DNA of 64,000 bases from Linderina pennispora (lineage: Eukaryota; Kickxellomycota; Kickxellomycetes; Kickxellales; Kickxellaceae). The translations under genes and the position numbers were made by a program. The notes beneath the pieces are model-generated. The model was not told the DNA's origin, made no database searches, and worked only from the letters and a program-made list of their open reading frames with translations. The DNA lies in the NCBI RefSeq assembly GCF_002104995.1, contig NW_024468253.1, forward strand, positions 248,001 through 312,000, in the 5' to 3' direction. The first letter of the stretch is position 1; each line of letters starts with the position of its first letter. Shown piece by piece: positions 54,776-64,000 of this stretch.

Positions 54776-57700
54776 CTAGGCACTCTCCTCATCTTCCTCG
54801 TCCGAAGCTTGCTCGGGCTCAACAGCCATGCGCGTGTCATAGGCACCGCCAGAGCTTGAGCTGGCATACTCCTGGCTAGGTGACGACTCATATGCCGCAG
54901 AGGACGACGAGTAGGCGTTGTTTGAGTCGTTGTTGGACGAGTACCCAGCCGCGCTGTACGACGGGCTGCTCTGCTCCGACGAGCACTCGACGGACTCAAT
55001 CACCGTGTGGGGGCTGGGCTCATCGACGTGTCCGCACGAGCATGTGCTGGCGCCCCCGCTCGCGGTCTCGATGGACTGGTAGATATAGTGCGCCGGACCG
55101 GTGTGCGGCGGGGCAACGCTGGAGTCAACCGACTCGAAGACCACGTGGCTAGCGTGGTGGTGACCGCTGCTACCGCACTTCTCAATTGAGACGACCACCG
55201 TGTGGGTGTTGGCAGGAGCATGCGAGGGACCAGGGACCACGGTGGAGGCCACAGACTCGATGACGACTTGGGTCGGCTTGGCATGCGGGTCTGGGCTGCC
55301 GGTGCACACCTCAACCGACTCGTAGATGTAGTGCGCCGGGCCCGTGTAGGCGGACACAACAGTAGAGTCGACCGACTGGACCACGACGTGGCTGTGGTGG
55401 TGATGCCCGCCGCAGGGCTCCAGCGAGACGATGACAGTGTGCGTGTTGGCCGGCTTGTGCGGAGGAGCATGCACAACGTTGGACTCAACCGACTCGACGA
55501 CGACATGCGAGGGGCTTTCGCAGCCAGCGCTACCGTTGTCGGATTCGATTGACTGGTAGACGGTGTGGGTGGGCTTGCCGCACGAGTCGCCCGATGTCTT
55601 GGAGTGGTGGCCCATTGGCTTCTTGGACCTCTTGGTCTTGGACTTCTTGGACTCTTGGACTTTGAAGAATTGCCGCATGTGCAATGGTCCGCCGCAAGTG
55701 CAGTGGCCACCGCAAGTGCACCCGTCATTGCTGCTGGATGCGTAGGCGGGTGACGATGATTCGTAGCCAGATGCAGATGACACGTAATCCAGAGGGCGTT
55801 GACATATAGGCAGTGGAGGCCTCAGAAGTTGCCGGACTCGGATGATCCGTAGGCGGTCGAAGGAGCAGCATCGGCATGTGCCGAGCTCTCACCTTCGTCC
55901 TCGGACTCGGACTCGCTCTCGTACCGCTCCTTGTTCTCCAGCTCGAACATCTCCTTGGCATTCTCACCGTCATCCCCGTCAATCGTCTGAACGTAGTCGT
56001 CGTCGTCGCTGGCAATCGACACGATGGCAGGGCCGACGCAGCCGCGCTCACACGCCGACGATGAAGAGGGCTCGTGGTGCTTGCTCTTGCTCTTGCCTTG
56101 CTCTTGGAGTGCTTGTGCTTGTGCTTTCCGGATGACGATGAAGCCGGGCAATCAGGCGTGGTCGGGCAGGCGGGGGTTGGCGTGTTGCAATCAGACGTGG
56201 GTGATGCAGGAGTTCGAGCTGTTGGACTTGTGGTGCTTGTGCGACTTCTTGGAACTTGCGACTTCTTGGACTTGGACTTCTTGGACTTCTTGGACTTGTG
56301 GTGCTTTTTGGGAGGCTCGTCATCAGAGTCGCTCCCGCTTCCGCATCCGCATCCGCCTCCGCCTCCGCCTCCACATCCACAAACGTGCGGCGGCGGCGGC
56401 GGAGGGGTTACAACATGGCTCTCAACGGAGACCATCACATGGTGGTCCTTTTGAGTGTTGGACGGTGACGAGCCGGAGTAAGCTGGTGGAGGGACTAGCT
56501 GAGTAGCCAGGGGCAGGGGCCAGCAGAGTAGCTGGGAGCAGGGCTAGCCGAGTAGCCATCACCGTTGCCACATGCATGTGAAGGGGCATATCCTTGGCTG
56601 GCAGGGTAGGCTGGAGGAGGAGCAGGATATGCAGGATATGCAGGAGGAGGAGGAGGAGGTGGTGGTGGAGGAGGAGGAGGAGGAGGAGGAGGTGGTGGTG
56701 GTGGTGGTGGTGGAGGTGGAGGTGGAGGTGGAGGAGGAGGTGGTGGAGGGGCACTACCATAGCCGCCCTGAGACGCAGAGCACCCGCCTTGAGAACCCGA
56801 ATATCCGGCTTGAGAGCCTGGGTAACCATCCTGCGAAGCCGAATAGCCACCCTGAGAAGCCTGAGTAACCACCATGAGAAGCTGAGTATGGTGGTGGTGG
56901 TGGGCGGTGGTGGTGGTGGTGCCTGCGAGCATCCTTGCTGCTGCGAAGAGTATCCCTGAGAAGGCGCCGGTGTCACCGTGGTGTAGATAGGAACCTCGAT
57001 AGTCTGCGGAGCAAGCAAGTTGTAGGCCGGCGAAGCAGCAAACATGTTGGCGCCAGCCATGTCGTGGCTGAACGCATCAGGATGGGCAAAATCCTCGGCA
57101 CCAGCAGACAGCGTCACCACCTGGCTGACCAGCTGGGGGATCGTCTGTACAAAGTCGGTGTTGCCGCCCAGTGGCGGGTAGCCGTTGGCTGCAAACACAT
57201 CCTCCTCGGTCTCCTTTTCCTTCTCCTTCTCCATCAGGTTGAGGCCGCGCGGGCGGTTTCCAGCCTTGGGGCGGAGTGATGTCGGCCCGTTCGGGTTGCG
57301 TTCGCTGGTCGCGCTCGCTGCAGGGATGCGGTCGTGCAGCTGGACGTTGGTGGTGGGATCAATGGCACGGGTAGCCTGGACATTCGGCTGCATGTCCTCC
57401 TGCTCGGCCTCGTTCCAGCCCTTGCGAGCTACCTTTGTATGTGCTTCAAGGGCACGTACCTCAGTTGCCTCAGGCTGTCCGCTGGCCGGGCGCATATGGC
57501 TGCTGCCTTTGGGTTGCGCTGAGCCGACATCAGGCCTCTGGTTGTCCTTGGACTTTTCGGCACGCGGCTGTCCGGGTAGAGACTGCTGCTGGTGCTGCTG
57601 AGGCTGGTGTTGAGGAGATTCCTGCTGAGGAGGCTGCTGCTGAGGAGGCTTGAAGGGGTTCTGGAGCTGGGCTGGTGCCTGCGGCTTGGGAGTGGCCTGG

Positions 57701-60061
57701 AGGACTGAGGCAGTACCTGGGGCTGAGCAGATACCTGGGGCTGGGTACTGGATGGCGGATATCTGGGCTGGCGGTCTCCTGCGGTCTGTTAGGCGCTTGG
57801 GGCTGTGCGGTCTCCGGCTGTTTCTCAGATTTCGGGGCCTTGTCAGATGGCTGGCTTGCTTCAGCCTGCTCAGGCTGGCCTGTCTCTTTGGCCTGCCCAG
57901 GCTGCTCGCTCTGCTCAGGCTTGGCTGACTGCTGAGCCTTCTCAGATTGCTCCGGCTTTGCTGTCTGCTGAGCCTTCTCAGACTGCTCGGGCTGCTCGGG
58001 CTTGGCCGCCTGTGGAGCCCTGCTATCGGTTTGTGGAGCCTTGCTATCGGTCTGTGGGCCCTTATTGTCAGATTGAGAGGCCTTGATATCGGGCTGCAGG
58101 GCCCTGTTACCAGGCTGCAGGGCCCTGTCGGGATGCTGGGTATCCACCGTTGCCTGAGCCCTGCTAGTCTGGGGAGCCTTGTCGGATGACTTAGCACTTG
58201 TTGTCAATTGAGCCTTGTTAGTCGCCTCAGTAGGCTTGCTATCCCGAATCTTCTCCTGCAGCTGCTGGAGAGGCATATTGGGAGGGTTGGGGATCTGGAT
58301 ACCACCGCGCTCTCTCCTCGCACCACCGTATGCAGGAGTGTTAGTCGGGGATGCAGACTCGGATGGGCTAGCCGAAGTCGGTGTGGCAGCTGAGCACGCG
58401 TTAGAGCTAGACTCCTCGCTTGACTCGCTGGACGAATCTTCGCTACTGTCCGAAGCAGACGAATCATCGGTGGCAACATCGGTGGTTGAATCGTCCGAGG
58501 CATCGCTGTCTCCGTAGGCAGCCTCATCATCGCAAGTGTCCTCGCTAGATGAGCTGTCGCCACTGGATGTCGAGACTGGGCCAGTGTTGTAGCCGCTAGT
58601 GGTAGGCTGAGTGGCAGTGATTGGAACACCAGGAGGAACAGGAGCAATAGGAGGAACAGGAGCAGTAGGAGTAGCAGGGGTGGCTGGAGTGGAAGCACCT
58701 GACGAGTACTCCGCCGACGATGAGCTGGACGTGGAAGAGCTAGAAGTGGACGAGCTAGAAATGGACGGGCTAGATGAGGTCGAGTAAACTGGAGAAACAG
58801 GGACGCTTGAGCTGGTGGTGGGCGAGGGTTTAGGAGCGTTGCTTGAAGAGTACGCAGGAGGCGAAACCGTGGATGATTCCGACGAATACACAGCGGTGGG
58901 CTTCACAGGCGGAGTAACAGGAGGTGCTTCCGAACCGCTACTGTAGCTGAGAGAGGTAGCAGCAGCAGGTGCAGGCGCCTTGCCAGGCACGTAGTCACCG
59001 CCATAATTGGCAGGGATCTTGGGTCCGCCTGGTGAGTAGCCAGCGGCCGTGGCAGAGCTGTAGCTGGGCACAGCAGCAGCCGGATGGGCACCAGCGACAG
59101 GGCCACTGACACCAGAGCCAAAGGCAGAACCGGCATCGAGGCCTGATCCATAGATAGGACCACCACTACCATCATAGCCTGAACCGCCAGATCCGGCATT
59201 ATAACCCGCTCCAGATCCGCCAGCACCAGCAGCAGCAGGTGCAGCAGCAGGTGCATAGCCAGGCTCGCCGGCACCATAGCCTGGCCCAGGGGCACCAGCG
59301 TACGTGGCGGCACCCGCAGCATATCCGGAGCCACCATCACAAGTAGCAGCAACAGGGGCAGCAGGGCCAACAGGAGGGGCAGGAGCAACAGGGGCAGCAA
59401 CGGGTACAGGAGCCGGCCCACCCTCAGAGCAATCAACGGTGGGCGCAATTGGCTGGCACGGATGAGCAATAGCCGTGTTGTTGGCCACATACGGTCCGCA
59501 GCTGACATGGAACGGGCCCTCCTGATAGCATGTCAGACCAACGCCGCACGTATACGAAACCGACTCACCGCCAATGCACTTTGTGAAGTCGGCACTACGA
59601 CCATCAGCAGCACCGCACTTGGCCGCACCCGGTACACATGTCGAGCTATCGCTCGGCACGCCGCAGAACACACCCGAGCCGTTCTGGTAACATACCGAGC
59701 CGCCGCCGCACGCAAACTGTTCGGCCTTACCATCGACGCAGCGGAAGTAGTTTGGGCCCTTGCCGTCTTCCTGGTGACACGTAGCAGAGCCCTCGTTCGA
59801 GCACAAACCGCCGGTTGAGAGCCCAGAAGCTGGGCTCGAGTTGCAGTCGGAGGCCAGAGTGTTGCCGACGCCTACACCGCAGTACACGCCTTGACCGAGC
59901 TGGTAGCAGAAGGTGCCGTCGTCGCATTGGTGTGCCTCAGACCCGTTGACCTTGTAGCCACGGCCCGTACCGTCAGCGAGGTCGCACTTGTACTGCTGCG
60001 CGCGCGCAGAGTGCAGCAGGAAGAACACTGCAAAGCTCAGGGATGTGAGCTTATGCTTCAT
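54776..60061 (-). CDS. Very large secreted repeat protein with chitin-binding-like modules
   Basis: ATG at 60061 gives a signal peptide (MKHKLTSLSFAVFFLLHSAR). Three Cys-rich modules of 45-50 aa follow, each ending like GTFCYQLGQGVYCG, GGSVCYQNGSGVFCG or GLTCYQEGPFHVSCG; this pattern resembles CBM19-type chitin-binding modules. Next come Ala/Pro/Gly/Tyr- and Ser/Thr-rich stretches to about residue 560, then an Asp/Ser tract. A Lys/Gln/Pro region of imperfect QTDSKAPQ-like repeats follows. Then, in other frames, come NPFKPPQQ and EEDVFAANGYPPLGGNTDFV, a run of about 36 prolines, a Cys/Gly and Lys/Ser-Lys region, an Asp/Glu part, a VV-SVES repeat array and the tail EPEQASDEEDEESA. At least five shifts; about 1,755 codons. 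No membrane or GPI anchor is seen. A cell-wall or extracellular matrix role is inferred. It could be two genes. Confidence 0.72.
54980..55576 (-). repeat. VV-SVES protein repeat array, coding
   Basis: Within the surface protein, eight to ten copies of a degenerate motif such as HTVYQSIES, HVVVESVESNVV, HTVIVSLEPCGG, HVVVQSVDSTVV, HYIYESVEVC and HTVVVSIEKCG follow each other with short His/Pro/Gly linkers. Copies alternate in pairs (HTV...SIE-C and HVV...SVDS-VV). The alternating valines predict beta strands; the paired Cys and His clusters could be metal-binding or cross-linked. Confidence 0.75.
56641..56750 (-). repeat. Polyproline run of about 36 residues, coding
   Basis: On the plus strand a (GGT/GGA)n tract; on the minus strand uninterrupted CCN proline codons flanked by GGYGSA and AYPAYPAPPPAYP. 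Mixed CCT/CCA/CCC codons argue against simple trinucleotide slippage and for selection on polyproline, but its length may be affected by sequencing. Confidence 0.8.
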
Positions 60062-60829
60062 TGTAATATGCGATAATGGATGGTAGTTGTACAATAAATA
60101 TGATCCTTTTTGTTTGTAACAGGTTGTGGGAATATGACAAAACGAATGAGAGAAAATGATGAATGTGTATGCTGAAGAGTTGGTATTTCTAGCTTTCTAG
60201 CTCGGCGGGTGCCAGGCATGAGACCATTAATAGTCTTTTTACGAGTGCATCAGCCGGTCTATTCTGAGGGCATCTATGTGGCAGTAGTAGTTGTGTATGT
60301 GGAGTCGAAATGTAGCCACTATTTGTAGCCATATTCTGCGGCCAAAGGACAAGGCCTCCGCATAGCGGAAGGGTGGAGACCGGCGTAAAATAAAGGTCAG
60401 CACCTCCTCACCGCACAAATATGAGCATTTTCTATCCCTCTCCATGCCACAAGGGCGCCAGCTTGGGGGTATGTCAACTGCTGTACCTATAAACAGCCCA
60501 CTTTGCCTATTTTCGATGCATGGCTGTTCGAATCGAAATGTGTGGAGATGGAGCAGTAAGGCCATGGGCTCTCTGACGAGGCGACGTAGGAAGGGACGGC
60601 CGAATCAGTGTGCGGGTCTTTTCTAGCGACATCCCAGAATGACAGTACACTAAATAGTCTATTGGCAAGAATGGCAGCCCTATTTTTTTGTGCCTGCTCC
60701 AGAGTTTGGGAAAAATGATATTGGTAGACATGCAAAAGGGTAGTGGCTAGATCGGAAACAGAAAGGAATATATCGCAAAGGAGAGGGGGTGAAGGAAGGC
60801 GGGAGTTAGGGAAATGCCTGCTGGAGCCG
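60062..60829. other. Intergenic region with the promoter of the surface-protein gene
   Basis: 768 bp. The first 60 bp right of 60061 on the minus strand are A/T-rich leader. The rest, up to the 3' end of the GLTSCR1-domain gene at 60830, shows no gene. Confidence 0.45.
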
Positions 60830-62697
60830 TCAGTGGGATGTGCTGCCATTAGGATAGGGCGCGGTCCTGGGCTGTAGTGAGCGGTGAGCGGCAAGTGCTG
60901 CTGCAGCGGGTGTCTTTGGCAGCTGCATCTCGGCCATGCCGCTGCCAGGCATGAAGCTTGAGAGCTGGCGCTGCAGCGTAATCTCATTCAGCCGGTCCAG
61001 CTCAGCCTTCGCAGCATCAATCTGCCTCATCTCGAGCTGCATGCTGCCCACATCGTAGGCAGATTCGGCGCCCTCGCGCTCAAGGATGCGGCTGTACTGG
61101 TTGCTCAGCCTCTCTAGCCGTGTCCACCGTTGAGGCCGCCGACACCTCGACTGACCGCTCAGCAGCCTCGATACCGGCATCCAGCGCCCTGTCGGAGTAC
61201 TGGTAGATATGGAACGGCAAGAGTCGCTCGATCGCATCTTTTGTGTTGCGAAATGGTGTGTGCCAGTCGGGGTTCTGCACCATCTGGTGGTCCATTGCCA
61301 GGGCTTCGCGGAACCGCCGTCCCACCTCCTTTCGATGCGCAATCTCTTCAGGTTGCTGTTGCCGCTGCTCGATCGATAGGGACGCGAATCGCCGCAGATC
61401 TGGGTGATCAGCTCGAATTGGCTGTGACTGCTGTAGCGACAATCGCTCACGGCCACCAGTCGGTGTCGACGGTGCCGAAACCATGGCCTGCTGCTCGGCA
61501 TTGGCCATACGCTTCTTCACTGAATACTTGCCAGTCTTGTTGTACTTGCGTTTCTTTGGTGTCTCCATTCCCGTGCCTGACGCATTGCGATAGTGGGTGT
61601 CGCTCTCACCGCCAGACATGCTCGCAACTGACGGCGATACTTCTCCAGACCGTGCACCGGTCGGCGTTCGTAGCCCGCTGGTGTTGATCGCTGGTAGCCC
61701 GCCTGATCGGGCCTTCACTTCTTGGTCGTACATACTGGCTAGCTGGGATGCCTGCGACTTGGTCAGAGCCTTAAGCACCGTCAGCAGCATCTCTGATCGC
61801 CCAAGCCCTTCTGGTGCTGATCCCCGGGTCTTGAGGATGGCAGCTAGATCGACTGGTGGGCTGAGCTTCTTCAAGACCACGGCTGGGTTGTTCAAGAGCT
61901 TTAGGTATGCAGACTGGTACATTTTCTCCATTGCCGATTGCTGGGAGACTGCCGCCGCAGCCACCGTATTCAGCGACGGTGTCTTCTTTGCTAGTGGCAT
62001 GGGCGACGTCTTCTGTGGTGTATGAGAGCGCGGCGCAATAGTGGGCAGCGATGGGCGTGGCCGCTGTGATCCATGTGCAACCGGTGGCCGCACCGATGGG
62101 ACATTCAGGCCGCTGCTGTGGTGCAGCACGCGGTGGCACTGGCCGAGTCGCAGAAATCGGCGGAGTCCCTGGCCCAGGACTCGGGCTAGCACTCCTAATG
62201 GATGTTGGTGTGCCTGTGCCAGGCGTCCGCGCTGTCCCTGGCTGGCTGTTTCGCCGCCGCTGAATCTCCTCCATGACTACTGCACGCTGCTCGCTAGTCA
62301 ACGATGACACCGGCGTGTTGCCAGATAGCCGATAGATGATTGTGTTTTTCTGTTTTACGACCTCAACAATGACACCGGCGACCGTTATCCGGTCGAGCAG
62401 CTGCTGAGGACCGCTCGTCTTAGCCGGTGGCCGTGGCCGGGGAGCAGATCTCAGGGCAGACACTTTGGGTGCATTGGCTGCTGTGTGTATAGAGTCAAGG
62501 CGTTGCGATGCTGGCGGCAGATCGCCTGTAGCGGAGCTGTTTCCATTTGCTGGCCGTTGCTTTATGCCGGTCGCCGGCCGGGTCATCACGGCTGGTGCCT
62601 TTGGTCTCGCCGTTGTTGCTGCTTCTGCGTGTGGTGGTGCCGTTCCCTGCGTGTGCTGCTGCTGCCGTTGCTGTTGCTGCTGTGGCGGCGTCGACAT
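60830..62697 (-). CDS. GLTSCR1/BICRA-domain protein, probable SWI/SNF-associated subunit
   Basis: ATG at 62697 (MSTPPQQQQQRQQQHTQG). The first 200 residues are Gln-, Pro-, Ala- and Ser-rich, with a folded-looking VAGVIVEVVKQKNTIIYRLS in between. A helical stretch (MEKMYQSAYLKLLNNPAVVL) and further Ser/Thr-rich sequence follow. At about 440-540 the GLTSCR1 domain appears: RRFREALAMDHQMVQNPDWH, TPFRNTKDAIERLLPFHIYQ. In animals this domain defines BICRA/BICRAL of the non-canonical BAF complex. A C-terminal coiled coil (MQLEMRQIDAAKAELDRLNE) ends NGSTSH. Single-base shifts lie near 62100-62190 and 61090-61130. Corrected length is about 621 aa. The chromatin role is inferred from the family. Confidence 0.8.
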
Positions 62698-63567
62698 AAC
62701 ATCCAGGCTCGCACAAGTTAACCCCCCTCGTTCCTTTAAATTACTTTGTGTTTTTTCCGCAGGGGCCAGACAGGCTGTTCTGAGGGTATGCGTGTACGTG
62801 TCTTGCCTAATGAGAACAAGAAAGAGAACGAGAACGAGTGTGCAAGCGTGAGTTACTACATGCTCGAGTGCTGCACAGCACATATTACGCGACAGGAAAA
62901 GGGCGAACGCATATCCCGCATGTAGCAGGCATGTGGTTGCAGTTACAAAATCAGAGGGAATGTTTTTTCATTGGCATGCCAAAAGCAGAGGAAAAATATA
63001 AGCACTTGCCAGTGCCGCAGAAGCGAAGGAGAACCGACAGCTTACCGCCTCTATAAACGCTTCTGACGTAGGGCGCCAGATATCCTGAAGACTCGTTTGA
63101 AATGGGTAAAAGAAAAGGCGACGCAAAGCTACGCGAGCGCCTGCTGCTGCAAAATTATTTTGTTTTTGAGTGTGAGGGATTCAGAAAAGTTTCCTGTGAA
63201 TCACTGGAAAGCGCCTGCAAAAAAAGCCCCCGCCAGGCTGGAATCTGCGATCAGATCGTGGGATCGTGGGATCTGACTTCTCGGAGACCCGGAAAGCAAC
63301 ATGGGCCACGCAACGCCCGGACGCCCAAGGGTGATTATCACAAGTCCGTGGGTTGCCTGGCGACAGCGCAGATTCGCGCCCGCACGCCCGACAATGTCGC
63401 TTGCAGTTGATGTGCTGCTGCCAGCCCAAGGCCTGCGAGTATATCTACTGCCCAGCGCATGCACGAATATCTGGAAACGCACATCGCTTACCTTTTGTCC
63501 TTGGCCTCCCTGCTTTTTCAACACTATTATTCCCGCACCTCCCCCCCCATTATCACTCATCGCAACC
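62698..63567. other. Divergent promoter region between GLTSCR1-domain and thioesterase genes
   Basis: 870 bp. The right end (63490-63567) is a C/T-rich leader with a run of eight C just before the thioesterase start. No gene or RNA recognised. Confidence 0.5.
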
Positions 63568-64000
63568 ATGTCGTCGGACAGTAGCGGGCCCACACAGCAG
63601 CACATGACTGTTGATGCCAAGGAGGACGAAAACAAATCGCAGTTCAACCAGCGCACGCTCGAGCTCGAGGAAATTGGCCCGGACACCTACATGTCAGTGG
63701 ATCTGTGGCGGCCCATGGGCAACCGCGGTGTATTCGGCGGGCAGGTGATCGGGCAGGCTATGTCTGCAGCTGCAAAGACCGTCGAGAACCCGTTCCGCTG
63801 CAACTCCTTCCACGGCTACTTTTTGGCCGCCGGCAACGGCGAGGAGATGATTGCATACGAGGTGCGCCGCACCCGCCAGGGTCGTTCCTTCTGCTCGCGC
63901 CTCGTGTTGGCCAAGCAGGGCGGCCGCGCTATCTTTATTGCCACTGCCAGCTTCCAAGTTCCCGAGAAATCGTCGCTGGACCACCAGTACGCCGATGCCT
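63568..64000 (+). CDS. TES1: Acyl-CoA thioesterase II (TesB/ACOT8 type), truncated by right edge
   Basis: Peroxisomal thioesterase that hydrolyses acyl-CoA to free acid and CoA in beta-oxidation. ATG at 63568 (MSSDSSGPTQQHMTVDAKED). The first hot-dog domain begins LELEEIGPDTYMSVDLWRPM, then GNRGVFGGQVIGQAMSAAAK, the family motif GG-V-GQA, and SFHGYFLAAGNGEEMIAYEV, RRTRQGRSFCSRLVLAKQGG, AIFIATASFQVPE. The frame is open to 64000. The second hot-dog domain and any C-terminal peroxisomal signal lie outside. Confidence 0.92.
   Translation, partial: MSSDSSGPTQQHMTVDAKEDENKSQFNQRTLELEEIGPDTYMSVDLWRPMGNRGVFGGQVIGQAMSAAAKTVENPFRCNSFHGYFLAAGNGEEMIAYEVRRTRQGRSFCSRLVLAKQGGRAIFIATASFQVPEKSSLDHQYADA

Noticed and set aside
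56572-56959. Glu-, Trp- and Arg-rich frames opposite the polyproline run
   Set aside because: They are plus-strand translations of the GGN tract and have no independent support.
1-64000. tRNA, rRNA, CRISPR arrays and mobile elements
   Set aside because: No B-box-like GGTTCGANNCC with a matching cloverleaf, no spaced direct repeats, and no transposase, integrase or reverse-transcriptase motifs were seen in either strand.

Overview
The window looks like nuclear DNA of an early-diverging fungus, most plausibly Kickxellomycotina (Coemansia/Kickxellales-like); the clade is an inference. Genes are closely packed on both strands. They have none or one to two short GT-AG introns, pyrimidine-rich leaders and TATA-like boxes. 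Fungal markers (RMT2, COX6/COX9 forms, CBM19-like chitin-binding modules) sit beside genes often missing from yeasts: EMC10, a TRAIP-type E3, a GLTSCR1/BICRA-domain protein, kinesin-12 and a BK-like channel. I see no tRNA, rRNA, CRISPR array, transposon or virus.

Layout. 0-11 kb: URI prefoldin (left edge), a RAD57/XRCC3 recombinase, a PH-like plus RING protein, an acidic tail-anchored repeat protein, a maltose-type O-acetyltransferase, COX6, a small unknown gene and EMC10. 11-20 kb: a mitochondrial J-protein, then two NmrA-like reductase paralogs flanking an LRR-like gene, with long gene-poor spacers. 20-29 kb: AP-2 alpha adaptin, a BK-like channel with a non-canonical pore and a C2H2 transcription factor. 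30-43 kb: a doubtful membrane/RGG gene, a USP deubiquitinase, kinesin-12, an ABCC transporter and a TRAIP-like E3. 43-54 kb: RMT2, a 75-aa cysteine-containing protein behind a strong-looking promoter, COX9, oligopeptidase B, MON1 and an SLC33A1-type acetyl-CoA transporter. 54-64 kb: a very large secreted, repeat-rich surface protein, the GLTSCR1-domain protein and an acyl-CoA thioesterase II cut by the right edge.

About half of the genes are broken by single-base shifts, nearly all +1 insertions and often in short homopolymers, while the protein on both sides remains conserved. This affects housekeeping genes (COX6, MON1, EMC10), while about 11-28 kb is almost clean. I read the shifts as consensus error in under-polished long-read sequence, not as pseudogenes, and give each such gene its full span. 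The genes do not form one pathway. Themes are mitochondria (COX6, COX9, J-protein), membrane traffic (AP-2, MON1, EMC10), ubiquitin (USP, two RING proteins) and genome maintenance/chromatin (RAD57, TRAIP, GLTSCR1).
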